Assembly: GCA_016704465.1 (NCBI GenBank)
Contig: JADJAD010000014.1
Coordinates: forward strand, 1 to 64,000
Direction of reading: 5' to 3'
Source of the DNA: Gemmatimonadota bacterium
GTDB taxonomy: Bacteria; Gemmatimonadota; Gemmatimonadetes; Gemmatimonadales; Gemmatimonadaceae
Length of the DNA: 64,000 nt
In this document: in pieces, positions 8,036-17,114 of the stretch
How the letters are laid out: each line of letters begins with the position of its first letter
Numbering within the stretch: the first letter of the stretch is position 1
Notes under the pieces: generated by a model
What the model was told of the DNA's origin: nothing
Seen by the model: the letters and a program-made list of their open reading frames with translations, nothing else
The model's database searches: none
Position numbers and translations under genes: made by a program

Positions 8036-9538
8036 GTGCGAACGCGAGTCTTCTTCGCGGCGCTGGTGCTGCTGGTGTGCGCGTGTGGTCGCCGAGAACG
8101 CGACGACGTGTCCGGAGCGGCCGGTGCCCTCCCCTCCGCGGGTCCCGACCCGATCGTCGTGCGCGTGCCGCGTGACGGCGGCGTCGTGCGCGCGTATCGG
8201 TATCCCAATCTCGATTCGCTCATTTGGCGCTCCCAGCAGGAGGCGCCGGCGATGGAACGCGTGCTGTCATTCGATGCCGAGAACGGGCTGCTCGCCTACC
8301 TGAGCCGAGAGCGCGGTCCGGGGTGGCTCGACCTGCGATTGGGGACGGCGCGAACGGTGGGCACGGCGCGCCTGGCGTCGATCACGTCGGCCGACGGCTG
8401 GTCGATCTACGCGGTGGACTCGCTGGGCGCGATCGTGCGGCTCACGCCGACGGGCGACTGGCAGATGAAGACGGCCGGGAAGATTCGACGGCTCTTTCCG
8501 CTCGTCGACGGGACGTTGGTGGCACTGATCGACCGCGGCGAGCGGAGCATCCTGCTGCGCCTCCGCCCGCCGGGCGATGCGGTCGGCGATTCGCTGGAGA
8601 TTCCGCGCCCCGACCGTGCGGTCGCCACGCCACTGGGCGACCGGCTGTACCTGGGCGTCAAGGGGGACCTCTTGAGCGTGCAACCGCGCACGTTCGACGG
8701 ACTCTCGAAGGTATCGGCAGACGACGAGATCCTCGCCATCGCACCGACGCCGAGCGGTGACCGGGTGTACGTGGCCAACAAGGGAGGGCCGCGGCTCGAG
8801 GTGATGGATCGCTACGCCGAAGACATGGGGGGCTCGGTGCGCCTCCCCGGCCTGGTGACCGAGTTGCGGATGGACCCGATGGGACGCTACCTGCTGGCAC
8901 GACCGGTGACGGGTGACTCGGCGTGGGTCGTGGCGATCGGGACGGATGACCTGGTGGGCACGGTCCAGACCGAGTGGCGTCCCGACCTGCCGGCTGTGAC
9001 CATCGACGGCCTCATTGCGACGGTACGGCAGCGCGACGTGGTGTTCGTCGACCTGGCCAAGGGGGCCGCGGTGCGCACGGCACCGAACGGCGCAGATGAC
9101 CTCTGGTTCTTCACGCTGTGGAACGGACTGCGCCCGCGCGCGGCGGGGATCGATGTCGCGGTCTCGTTCTCGTTGGGCGAGGAGGGGGGGCGGAATGTGG
9201 CGGCCGACTCAATCCGGCAGCTGCAAGCGCAACGCCCGCCCTCGCCACCCGACACGACCGCCGATGAACCGGCCGTCGCCGTCCCGGTCGCCCCGACACC
9301 CCCGCCAAGTCGCGACGCGTGGACCGTCTCGTTCGCGGCGGTGCTTTCGGAGCAGCGCGCGCGCGAGATCGCCGACGCGATCAGCATCGACGGCCAGCGC
9401 CCGCGCATCGTGAAGGGTGAGACGGCTGGCACGACGGTCTATCGCGTGATCTTCGGGCCCTACAACTCGAAAGCAGACGCCGAACGGATGGGCCGGGCGT
9501 CGAAGCACAACTACTGGGTCTACGAGGGGGTCCCCTGA
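8036..9538 (+). CDS. Beta-propeller lipoprotein with C-terminal SPOR domain
   Basis: This predicts 500 residues from GTG 8036, chosen because the signal sequence and lipobox (LLVCAC) follow at once. Longer upstream reading frames run through the repeat array. Residues about 60-370 show repeated strands of a propeller-like fold (LAIAPTPSGDRVYVANKGG, ELRMDPMGRYLLARP). A Pro-rich linker (APTPPPS) precedes a C-terminal SPOR domain (WTVSFAAVLSEQRAREIADAI, YRVIFGPYNSKADAERM). SPOR domains bind denuded glycan strands at division sites, so a septal periplasmic role is inferred. Its stop overlaps or nearly touches the next gene. Confidence 0.75.
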   Translation: MRTRVFFAALVLLVCACGRRERDDVSGAAGALPSAGPDPIVVRVPRDGGVVRAYRYPNLDSLIWRSQQEAPAMERVLSFDAENGLLAYLSRERGPGWLDLRLGTARTVGTARLASITSADGWSIYAVDSLGAIVRLTPTGDWQMKTAGKIRRLFPLVDGTLVALIDRGERSILLRLRPPGDAVGDSLEIPRPDRAVATPLGDRLYLGVKGDLLSVQPRTFDGLSKVSADDEILAIAPTPSGDRVYVANKGGPRLEVMDRYAEDMGGSVRLPGLVTELRMDPMGRYLLARPVTGDSAWVVAIGTDDLVGTVQTEWRPDLPAVTIDGLIATVRQRDVVFVDLAKGAAVRTAPNGADDLWFFTLWNGLRPRAAGIDVAVSFSLGEEGGRNVAADSIRQLQAQRPPSPPDTTADEPAVAVPVAPTPPPSRDAWTVSFAAVLSEQRAREIADAISIDGQRPRIVKGETAGTTVYRVIFGPYNSKADAERMGRASKHNYWVYEGVP

Positions 9539-10806
9539 GCGACCTCGACGTGCGGGACTACGAGGCGATGTGGGAGGCCGCGGGCGGCCGCGTGAGCGCG
9601 GCGGTCGGGGCGGCGACCGCCGTGGCGGTGCTCGGTGACGACCCGGCAGCGACCGGCGCCGTCGCGCTCGGCATCGGCCGGATCCATGCACGCGATCGGC
9701 GCGTCTTCCTCTTCGACCTGCTTGGCGGGACGCAGGGACTCGTGCCCTACGTCGACGAGGACGACTCGCCCGGCGTGAGCGACATGGTGCACTACGGCAT
9801 CTCCCTCGGACGAACGGCGCGTCCCCAATCCGGGACACCCAACCTGTTCATCGTGCCGGGCGGGGCGGAGTCGCCGCTGAGCGAAGCGGTGCTCACCGAT
9901 CGGTGGTGGGACGTGATCATCGAGCAGGTGCGTCGATCCAATGCACTGCTGCTCATTGCCGCACCCTCGATGGTCCCGGGTATGCGTGAGATGGTCTCGC
10001 ACCTGAATGGCGTCCTGCTGGTGGGCGAAGCAGTGGCACCCACACCGTTCATTCCGGTGCTTGCCGAGGTCCGCGCCGCCGCCACCGTGCGCACCCAGAT
10101 CACGCCACCCGGTACGGCGCGCTCGGTCGAGCGCTCGCCGCAGCGCCGCCGCTGGCCTCTTGCGGTTGCGGTGTCGGCGATTGCGCTCGCCACGGTGGCG
10201 GCGTTGACGGCGCCGCGATGGCGCCCGCTGCTTTCGGGGGGAGGCGAGGGCGAGCCGGCCAGCGATGTGTCCGTTGCCCTCCCCCCGATTCCGCCCCCGC
10301 CAGCATCGCGGTCACTCGGCGACAGCACGGCGGCGGCGTTCAGCGTCGAGTTGCTCTTCACGAACTCCAGCGAAGACGCACTGCAATACCTGGCGCAGGC
10401 CTTGGACAGCGTGCCGGCTGCAACGTTTTCGATCCTGTCCCGAGGACCCGAGGGCGATCTCTGGTATCGACTGCTCGCCGGCGGATTTCCCGATAGTACC
10501 TCGGCTGATGCGTATCTGGCACGCCTGCGATTCGGCGGGCGACTCACCGCTGGCGCTGGGGCGGTCACCCGCACACCATTCGCGCTGTTGCTCGACTCCG
10601 CGTCGTCGGACGCGCTCGCGCGGGTGCGAGTTTCTGCCTATCGCGGTCGCGGCATTCCGGCGTACGTCCTGCGCGACTCCGTGCCCGTCTGGCGCGTATA
10701 TGCGGGGGCGTTTTCGACCGAGGACGATGGACTGCTGCTCAAGCAGCACCTCGACAGCCTGAACATTCAGTCGGCCCTCGTGATGCGGGCCGGGAGTACT
10801 CCATAA
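9535..10806 (+). CDS. Degenerate BY-kinase/MinD-like domain with membrane segment and SPOR-like C-terminus
   Basis: This protein has about 423 residues. Residues 1-185 resemble the P-loop fold of CpsD/MinD-type ATPases: RVFLFDLLGG where VLLIDLD is usual, GVSDMVHYG, and LFIVPGG. The Walker A equivalent reads VLGDDPAATGAVAL and lacks the essential Gly-Lys-Ser/Thr, so it should not hydrolyse ATP. One transmembrane helix (about 200-220: WPLAVAVSAIALATVAAL) leads to a C-terminal region with two SPOR-like halves (VWRVYAGAFSTEDDGLLLKQHL). Start choice: CTG 9535 overlaps the preceding TGA (CTGA) with a GAGGGGG site 4-5 bases upstream. GTG 9550 is the first standard codon but is poorly spaced. smc follows 1 base later. 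Confidence 0.65.
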   Translation: MSDLDVRDYEAMWEAAGGRVSAAVGAATAVAVLGDDPAATGAVALGIGRIHARDRRVFLFDLLGGTQGLVPYVDEDDSPGVSDMVHYGISLGRTARPQSGTPNLFIVPGGAESPLSEAVLTDRWWDVIIEQVRRSNALLLIAAPSMVPGMREMVSHLNGVLLVGEAVAPTPFIPVLAEVRAAATVRTQITPPGTARSVERSPQRRRWPLAVAVSAIALATVAALTAPRWRPLLSGGGEGEPASDVSVALPPIPPPPASRSLGDSTAAAFSVELLFTNSSEDALQYLAQALDSVPAATFSILSRGPEGDLWYRLLAGGFPDSTSADAYLARLRFGGRLTAGAGAVTRTPFALLLDSASSDALARVRVSAYRGRGIPAYVLRDSVPVWRVYAGAFSTEDDGLLLKQHLDSLNIQSALVMRAGSTP

Positions 10807-10807
10807 G

Positions 10808-13800
10808 GTGCGTCTTTCCAAGCTCCACATGCAGGGATTCAAGTCGTTTGCCGACCAGACGACGATGACGTTCGACAACGGGGTCACCGCGATCGTCGGC
10901 CCGAACGGCTGTGGCAAGTCGAACGTGTCGGATGCCGTGCGCTGGGTCCTGGGCGAACAGCGTGCCCGCATGCTGCGCGGCGCCAAGATGGAGGAGGTGA
11001 TCTTCCAGGGCTCGTCGGCGCGACGCGCCGTCAACGTGGCCGAAGTGTCGCTCTTTTTCGACAACGAGGACGGCGGGCTGCCCATCGCCTTCAAGGAAGT
11101 CGTGATCACCCGCCGACTGTCCCGCTCGGGAGAGAGCGATTACCTGCTGAACGGCACCTCGTGCCGACTGCGCGACATTCACGACATGCTGCGCGGCACG
11201 GGGCTTGGCGCCGATTCGGGGATCGTGATCGAGTCAAAGATGATCGATGCCCTGCTCTCCGACCGGCCGGACGACCGACGCGAACTCTTCGAGGAGGCGT
11301 CCGGCGTCGGGCTGTACCGCGATCGTCGGCGCAGCACGGAGCGCCGACTGGAGGAGACAGCGGTCGACCTCTCGCGCCTCGATGACTTGATCTCCGAGGT
11401 CCAGAGCCAGGTGCGCTCGCTGGCGCGCCAGCGGAAGCGCTCGGAGCGACACACCGAACTGACGGCGCGCCGCTTCTCGGTCGAGCTCACGATCGCCTCG
11501 CGCGAGATGACGGCGTGGCACGACGAACTGGCGCAGCTGCACGAGCGGTTGGCGTCGCTTCGCGAGCACGCGCCGGGCGACGACACCCGGGTGCGTGACG
11601 CCGAGGTGGCACGTCAGGGCGCGCACGAAGGGCGCGCCGCGGCCGAGGCGCGACGCAGCGAGCTGGCCCGGCTCGCCCTCATGCAGCAGCAAAGCGTGCA
11701 GGAACTGCGCTCCGAGATCGCGGTCGCCGAAGAGCGCCAGCGCAATGCGCTCGACCGACGCCAGCGTGCAGAGGTGGAGCAGCGGGAGGGGCAGGCGTTC
11801 GGTGAACGACTGACCGCCGACCGCACTCGCTCCACCGAGGACGTGGTCACGTTCGACGCCGAACTGGCCACCGCCGGCGAGGAGCTCTCGGTGCACGCGC
11901 GCGAGGAGGACGCGGCGCGCGAGGCGGTCCGCGCCGCGCGCTCGGCCGTTGACGCCGCCGAGCGCGCGGCCCGTGAACTGCGCGAGCAGCAGCGACGCAT
12001 CGACCTCGATCGCGAAAGCGCGCAGCGCGAGTCCACGGAACTGGAGCAGCGCGCCGAGGCGCTGGAGGGAGAGCGCCAGCAACTGGTAGACGCGGCCGGC
12101 GTGCTGGCGCGCGAGATCGAGGGAGCGGAGGAGGCGATCGAGCTGGCGAAGGTCACTGTCGCCGCCGCGGTCGAGGCACTCGACGACGCGCGGGCCTCGG
12201 CACGCGCCGCACGCGAGCGCGATGCGCAGGCGCGGGCCGAGTTTGGACGCGCCGAGGACCACTACACCGGGCTCGAGGGCAAGGTCAACGCGCTCGAGGG
12301 ACTGGAGCGCGAGCGCGTCGGGCTGGCGCCTGCTGCCGCACGTTTGCTGCGCGAGCGGGAACGCTTCGGCGATGGCGCCGTCCTGGGCCCGATCTCCGAC
12401 TTCCTCACCACGTCGGCCAACTCCGCCGTGCTGGTGGAACGCTTTCTCGGGATGACGGTGCACGCGGTGGTCGTGCGCGACCAGGCGGCGGCCGATGCCG
12501 TGCGCGCCTGGCACACGAGCGTGAATCCCGGCCCGCTGCTCCTCCTGCCCCTCGATGCGGCCCCGCCGTCGGCCGGCGGCGAGTCGGGCGACCTGCTCCC
12601 GCAGGTCGAGGCCACGGCGCCCGCGTCGGCCTGGGTGCAGCACCTGCTGGAACGTGTGCATGCCCTGGACGAAGGAACGGGGTTCGTCGACGCGCGCGGC
12701 GCGGTCTGGCTGCCTGGCACAACCGCCGGCCCGGGGCCGCTGCGCCGCCGCGCCGAGCTGGCGTCGCTGCGGGCCGACCTGCAGGCTGCCACCGAGGGGC
12801 GGGCACTCGCCGCCGCCGCCGCCGACGACGCGCGACGCGCGCTGGCCGAGACGGATGCGACCGTGGCCACCGCGACCGAGTCTGCCAACCTCGCCACAGC
12901 CGACGATCGCCGCGCCAGCGACCAGCGCGCTGAGCTCGAGCGGCGTCGGCTGCGCGGCCTCCGGGAACTCGAGAACGCGGAGGGGCTGGCACGACGCCTT
13001 GCCGACCGACACGCCGAGCTGGCCACACGGCTGGCCGCGCTCGAGGTGCGGGCGGCTGAAGTCCACGAATCGCTCGGCACGCACGGCGCCGACGTCGATG
13101 TGCTGCGCGAGGGCGCGATCGAGGCAGAGCGCGCGCTCGAGGCAGCGCGAGAGCAGCGCGCAAACGGCCAAGTCGCGCTGGCGCAGGCGCAGGCGCGCCT
13201 GCAGGTCGCCACGGACCGCCTGCACCGCCTCGAGCAGGAGCACGAGAATGCGGCCCAGCGGCTGCAATCGCTGCTGTCGGAGCTCTCCACCCTGGCCGAC
13301 TCGGACCGCTCGCTCGCCGAGCAGATGGCGGCGTGGCAGATGGACCTCGACGCGCGCGTCGCGACGTTGGCCGATGCCGAGGCGCGACTGTCCGAGGCGG
13401 AGCAGCAGGTCCGCGACGCCGATACGGCGCTCACCGACGCCGATCACGCGCTCGACGCGGCGCGCCGCGCCGCGCACGAACACGAGTCGGCGCTGCACCA
13501 CGCCGAGTTGCGCTTCACGGAGTTGTCCGGTCGGCGCACGGCGATCCGCGAGCGCCTCGAGACGGAGTGGCGGCGGCCGCTCGAGGACCTGATGTCGAGC
13601 TTCGAGGCGCTGGACGTCGAGGACGATCTCCTGCGTGCCGAGGCCGAGCAACTGCGCAACGAGCTGGAGAAGCTGGGCCCGGTGAACCCGCTCGCCGTCG
13701 AGGAGCACGACGAGGAGATGAAGCGCCTGGACTTCATCACCGCGCAGCGCAACGACCTGAGTGAGGCGAGGAACAAGCTGCAGCTGGCGATCCGCGAGAT

Positions 13801-14344
13801 CGACGCGACGGCACGCGAGCTGTTCATGGCGACCTTCGTACAGGTGCGCGAGAACTTCCGCCAGATCTTCATGACGCTGTTCGGCGGTGGCGAGTGCGAC
13901 CTGCGCCTGGAGAACCCCGAGCTGCCGCTCGACTGCGACATCGAGGTGCATGCGAGCCCGCGCGGCAAGCGCACGCAGCGCATTCACCTGCTCTCCAGCG
14001 GCGAACGCGCCCTGGTGGCGCTGTCACTGCTGTTCGGCATCTTCCTCACCAAGCCGTCGCCCTTCTGCCTGCTGGACGAGGTGGACGCGCCGCTCGACGA
14101 CGCGAACATCGGTCGCTACGTGCGGATGCTCAACCAGTTCAAGGGGAAGACACAGTTCATCGTCATCACCCACAACCCGCGCACGACGACCGAGGCAGCC
14201 GACGCCGTCTACGGCGTCACCATGCAGGAACCCGGCGTTTCGTCGCTGGTGAGTGTGCGCATGCGCGGAAACACGGTGGACGAATCACCAGCCGACGACG
14301 CGGCATCGCCCGAAGCCTCCGAGGTCGCCGCGACGCCCGCCTAA
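10808..14344 (+). CDS. smc: Chromosome segregation protein SMC
   Basis: SMC is the ATPase of the condensin that organises the nucleoid. The length of 1,178 residues is typical. It has Walker A GPNGCGKSN at 31-39, and coiled coils rich in Glu/Arg/Ala flank a hinge at about 510-640 (GAVLGPISDFLTT, FLGMTVHAVVV). The ABC signature LLSSGERALVALSLL is near 1061 and Walker B FCLLDEVDAPLDD near 1085. It starts with GTG directly after the SPOR membrane gene. Very high GC makes long antisense frames appear opposite its coils, but these are spurious. Confidence 0.97.
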   Translation: MRLSKLHMQGFKSFADQTTMTFDNGVTAIVGPNGCGKSNVSDAVRWVLGEQRARMLRGAKMEEVIFQGSSARRAVNVAEVSLFFDNEDGGLPIAFKEVVITRRLSRSGESDYLLNGTSCRLRDIHDMLRGTGLGADSGIVIESKMIDALLSDRPDDRRELFEEASGVGLYRDRRRSTERRLEETAVDLSRLDDLISEVQSQVRSLARQRKRSERHTELTARRFSVELTIASREMTAWHDELAQLHERLASLREHAPGDDTRVRDAEVARQGAHEGRAAAEARRSELARLALMQQQSVQELRSEIAVAEERQRNALDRRQRAEVEQREGQAFGERLTADRTRSTEDVVTFDAELATAGEELSVHAREEDAAREAVRAARSAVDAAERAARELREQQRRIDLDRESAQRESTELEQRAEALEGERQQLVDAAGVLAREIEGAEEAIELAKVTVAAAVEALDDARASARAARERDAQARAEFGRAEDHYTGLEGKVNALEGLERERVGLAPAAARLLRERERFGDGAVLGPISDFLTTSANSAVLVERFLGMTVHAVVVRDQAAADAVRAWHTSVNPGPLLLLPLDAAPPSAGGESGDLLPQVEATAPASAWVQHLLERVHALDEGTGFVDARGAVWLPGTTAGPGPLRRRAELASLRADLQAATEGRALAAAAADDARRALAETDATVATATESANLATADDRRASDQRAELERRRLRGLRELENAEGLARRLADRHAELATRLAALEVRAAEVHESLGTHGADVDVLREGAIEAERALEAAREQRANGQVALAQAQARLQVATDRLHRLEQEHENAAQRLQSLLSELSTLADSDRSLAEQMAAWQMDLDARVATLADAEARLSEAEQQVRDADTALTDADHALDAARRAAHEHESALHHAELRFTELSGRRTAIRERLETEWRRPLEDLMSSFEALDVEDDLLRAEAEQLRNELEKLGPVNPLAVEEHDEEMKRLDFITAQRNDLSEARNKLQLAIREIDATARELFMATFVQVRENFRQIFMTLFGGGECDLRLENPELPLDCDIEVHASPRGKRTQRIHLLSSGERALVALSLLFGIFLTKPSPFCLLDEVDAPLDDANIGRYVRMLNQFKGKTQFIVITHNPRTTTEAADAVYGVTMQEPGVSSLVSVRMRGNTVDESPADDAASPEASEVAATPA

Positions 14345-14372
14345 ACAGCGCCTGCTGATTGCTGCGGGACGG

Positions 14373-14405
14373 GAGCCCCCGACGCATCGCAAGCGTCGGG
14401 GGCTC
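14373..14405 (+). terminator. Hairpin terminator after smc
   Basis: GAGCCCCCGACGC pairs perfectly over 13 bp with GCGTCGGGGGCTC around ATCGCAA. GGGACGGGA lies just before it and TCCCGTCCC just after, extending the inverted repeat outward. Confidence 0.8.
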
Positions 14406-14410
14406 GCATC

Positions 14411-14448
14411 TCCCGTCCCCCGTCCCCCGTCCCCCGTCCCCCGTCCCA
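14411..14448. repeat. CCCGTCCCC tandem array, copy 3
   Basis: Four to five CCCGTCCCC units fill the space between the smc hairpin and the next start codon at 14452. The array stops 3 bases before that ATG, where a ribosome binding site would normally be. The complementary strand is G-quadruplex capable. Confidence 0.85.
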
Positions 14449-14451
14449 AGC

Positions 14452-15216
14452 ATGCACCTGTGCACGATCGGCACCGGCACTGCCGCCCCATCGCCCACGC
14501 GGGTGCAGAGCGCCACGCTCATCACCCAGGGCGAGACGCGGCTGCTCGTCGACTGCGGCAGCGGCGCCGTGTTTCGCATGGCGCAGCTCGGGATCGATTG
14601 GCGCACGATCACGCACGTGGCGCTGACCCACTTCCACGCCGACCACACCAACGACCTCGCCAACCTGTTCTTCGCCTGGCGCTACGGCATGCTCCCGCCG
14701 CGCACGACGCCGATCGACGTGGTGGGGCCGGTCGGTACGGCGGTCCTGCTCGATCGCCTGGCGCTCGCCTTTGGCGCCGGCCTGCGTGACGCCGTGCCGA
14801 TCCAGGTGCGTGAGATCGGGCCTGGCGACTCCGTCGCGCTCTCCCCCACCCTCGAAATCGAGGCTGCGACGGTACCGCATGCGCCCGAAAGCGTGGCATA
14901 TTCCGTCGCGGGGCAGGGACGTCGGGTGGTGATCTCGGGTGACACCGGCTTCGACGCGGCGTTCGCAGAATGGGCAGTCGGCTGCGACGTGCTCCAGCTC
15001 GAGTGCTCGCTTCCGGACCAGCTCGCGATTCCCACGCACCTCACGCCTCGACAGTGCGGGGCGATCGCTGCGATCGCCCGCCCCGCCCTGCTCGCGCTCA
15101 CCCACTTCTATCCGCCCGTCGAGGACGTCGACATCGAGGGCCAGGTCGCCGAAGGGTTCGACGGCCGCATGCTTCGTGCGTTTGACGGGTGGATGCTCGA
15201 CCTCCAGGAGACGTAA
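14452..15216 (+). CDS. MBL-fold hydrolase, RNase Z-like
   Basis: This is a 254-residue metallo-beta-lactamase-fold protein with the two-zinc motif THFHADHTND (HxHxDH) at about 60-70. Further metal or active-site elements are VISGDTGFD, LECS and the late ALTHFYP His. The layout resembles the RNase Z/ElaC branch, which matures tRNA 3' ends, but the exosite arm is not obvious. The substrate is therefore left open. The ATG at 14452 lies directly after the CCCGTCCCC array and no Shine-Dalgarno sequence is evident. Its TAA overlaps the next ATG (TAATG). Confidence 0.85.
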   Translation: MHLCTIGTGTAAPSPTRVQSATLITQGETRLLVDCGSGAVFRMAQLGIDWRTITHVALTHFHADHTNDLANLFFAWRYGMLPPRTTPIDVVGPVGTAVLLDRLALAFGAGLRDAVPIQVREIGPGDSVALSPTLEIEAATVPHAPESVAYSVAGQGRRVVISGDTGFDAAFAEWAVGCDVLQLECSLPDQLAIPTHLTPRQCGAIAAIARPALLALTHFYPPVEDVDIEGQVAEGFDGRMLRAFDGWMLDLQET

Positions 15217-16268
15217 TGCTCGTCGTCATGCACGCGACCGCCACCCAGGGCGAGATCGAGATCGTCTGCAGCGTCATTTCCGACATGGGATACTCGGCAG
15301 TCCCCATGCCGGGCGAACAACGCACCGCCATCGGGGTCGTCGGGAACGACGGCCGCGTGGACGACACCAACGTGGTGGGACTTCCGGGCGTCGCCCAGGT
15401 CATTCACGTCTCCAAGCCGTACAAGCAGGTGTCGCGCGAGTGGAAGGCCGAGAACACGGTCGTGTCCATCGCCCCCGGAGTCGAGTTCGGAGGCACGAAC
15501 ATCGTGATCGTAGCGGGGCCGTGCTCGGTCGAGTCGGAGGAGCAGATTCTCGCCTCGGCGCGCGCCGTGCGCGCCGCGGGCGGCAGCGCCCTGCGCGGTG
15601 GCGCCTTCAAGCCACGCAGTTCTCCGTATTCGTTCCAGGGACTCGGCAAGCGGGGGCTCGAACTGCTCGCCCTCGCCCGCGAGGAGACGGGACTCCCGAT
15701 CGTCACCGAAGCCATGGACGAAGCGGGAGCCGAGCTGGTGGCCGAGTACGCCGACTGCATCCAGATCGGCGCGCGCAACATGCAGAACTACTCGCTGCTC
15801 AAGGCCGCGGGCCGACTCGGCAAGCCGGTCCTGCTCAAGCGCGGCATGGCGGCGACGATCACCGACCTGCTGCTCAGCGCCGAGTACATCATCGCCGAGG
15901 GGAACAGCCAGGTGATCCTGTGTGAACGCGGCCTGCGGTCGTTCGATACCGCCGCACGCAACATGTTCGACCTCAATGCAGTGCCGATCGTGCAGAAGTT
16001 GTCGCACCTGCCGATTGTGGCCGACCCCAGCCATGGAACCGGTCGTCGCGACATGGTCATCCCGATGACCCGCGCCGCCATCGCCGCCGGGGCCGACGGG
16101 ATCCTGGTCGAACTGCACCCCAATCCGGACCGTGCCAAGTCCGACGGCGCACAGAGCCTGTACCCGGAGCAGTTCGTGAAGCTCATGCACGAGGTGCGAC
16201 TGATCGCGAGCGCGATCGGCCGGGGAATCACCCCCGCAGTGGGAACGGACGCCGTCGAAAGCCGGTAA
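15216..16268 (+). CDS. aroF: 3-deoxy-7-phosphoheptulonate synthase (DAHP synthase, AroF/AroG type I-beta)
   Basis: This enzyme condenses phosphoenolpyruvate and erythrose 4-phosphate in the first step of the shikimate pathway. The 350-residue protein has an N-terminal ferredoxin-like regulatory domain (about 1-75). The catalytic barrel carries GPCSVES, GGAFKPRSSPYSFQG, KRGMAATI and DPSHGTGRR. This two-domain layout is that of the Thermotoga-like I-beta enzymes. No other aromatic-pathway gene is adjacent. The start ATG overlaps the upstream stop. Confidence 0.95.
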   Translation: MLVVMHATATQGEIEIVCSVISDMGYSAVPMPGEQRTAIGVVGNDGRVDDTNVVGLPGVAQVIHVSKPYKQVSREWKAENTVVSIAPGVEFGGTNIVIVAGPCSVESEEQILASARAVRAAGGSALRGGAFKPRSSPYSFQGLGKRGLELLALAREETGLPIVTEAMDEAGAELVAEYADCIQIGARNMQNYSLLKAAGRLGKPVLLKRGMAATITDLLLSAEYIIAEGNSQVILCERGLRSFDTAARNMFDLNAVPIVQKLSHLPIVADPSHGTGRRDMVIPMTRAAIAAGADGILVELHPNPDRAKSDGAQSLYPEQFVKLMHEVRLIASAIGRGITPAVGTDAVESR

Positions 16269-16328
16269 CACTTGGGACAGGGGGGGAGCTGGCATCGCTC
16301 TCCGCTCCCTTACCCGCACATTTTCGCC

Positions 16329-17027
16329 ATGCCAGGAACCGCAGCAATCAAGACGCTAACGGCGTCGCTTGTCGTCGCGCTCAGCACGTCCGCCGTTCTC
16401 GTGCGCCCCACCGGTGCGCAGGATCCGGGCGGCGAAGCGATCGACCGAGCGGTCGCCGCCTACGCCAAGGTTCGGACGGCGCGCGCGACCTTCGAGCAGG
16501 TCGTGACGAACCCGCTCACCGGGTCCAAGCTGCAGTCGAGCGGCGCATTCGAGCAGGCGCGCCCCGATCGCTTTGCCTTCCGATTCGACGATCCGAAGGG
16601 AGACCTCATCCTCTCGGACGGGAAATACGTCTGGATCTACCTGCCGAGTTCGACCCCGGGACAGGTGATTCGCGCCCCGCTCTCGTCGGACCTGGAGGGA
16701 TCGATCGACTTGATCGGCGCCTTCTTCACCAACCCGCGAACCCGCTACACCGTCGGAGACGCCGGGGCGGCGACGGTGGGCGGTCGCCCCGCTCGCGCCG
16801 TCACGCTCACGCCCAAGGGCAAGAGCGGAGCGAGCTTCACGAGGGCCAAGATTTGGATCGACGCCGCCGACGGTACGCTGCGGCAGTTCGAGGCCGAGGA
16901 GCTGAGCGGAGTGGTTCGGCTGGTGAAGATCAACACCTTCGTCGCCAACGCCGCGGTCCCGGAGGGGACGTTTCGCTTCAAGCCGCCGCGCGGTGTGCGG
17001 ATCGTCGACCAGTCCGACCTGCCGTAG
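16329..17027 (+). CDS. lolA: Outer-membrane lipoprotein carrier protein LolA
   Basis: LolA is a periplasmic chaperone that carries lipoproteins from LolCDE to the outer membrane. This one has 232 residues. A signal peptide ends near VRPTGAQ, then come KVRTARATFEQVV, GAFEQARPDRFAFRF and the beta-sheet core (LSDGKYVWIYLPS), as expected of LolA. ATG 16329 fits the signal peptide. Its presence supports a diderm cell with outer-membrane lipoproteins. Confidence 0.9.
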   Translation: MPGTAAIKTLTASLVVALSTSAVLVRPTGAQDPGGEAIDRAVAAYAKVRTARATFEQVVTNPLTGSKLQSSGAFEQARPDRFAFRFDDPKGDLILSDGKYVWIYLPSSTPGQVIRAPLSSDLEGSIDLIGAFFTNPRTRYTVGDAGAATVGGRPARAVTLTPKGKSGASFTRAKIWIDAADGTLRQFEAEELSGVVRLVKINTFVANAAVPEGTFRFKPPRGVRIVDQSDLP

Positions 17028-17040
17028 GTTCGGCGCCGAC

Positions 17041-17114
17041 GAGCGAGCGCCGTTGGCCGGCGAGCGAGCGCCGTTGCCCGGCGAGCGAGCGCCGTTGGCC
17101 GGCGAGCGCTCGCC
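17041..17114. repeat. 21-bp tandem repeat, 3.5 copies
   Basis: The unit begins GAGCGAGCGCCGTTGG and recurs at 17041, 17062 and 17083 with one base change. It ends in a partial copy that forms the palindrome GGCGAGCGCTCGCC at 17101-17114. It lies between the convergent lolA and ctp genes and abuts the ctp stop, so it may serve as a shared transcription end. Confidence 0.85.

Noticed and set aside
11234..13987. A 917-codon open frame on the minus strand opposite smc
   Set aside because: It lies fully antisense to a clear SMC protein. Long antisense frames are expected in GC-rich coiled-coil genes, and its residues show no domain.
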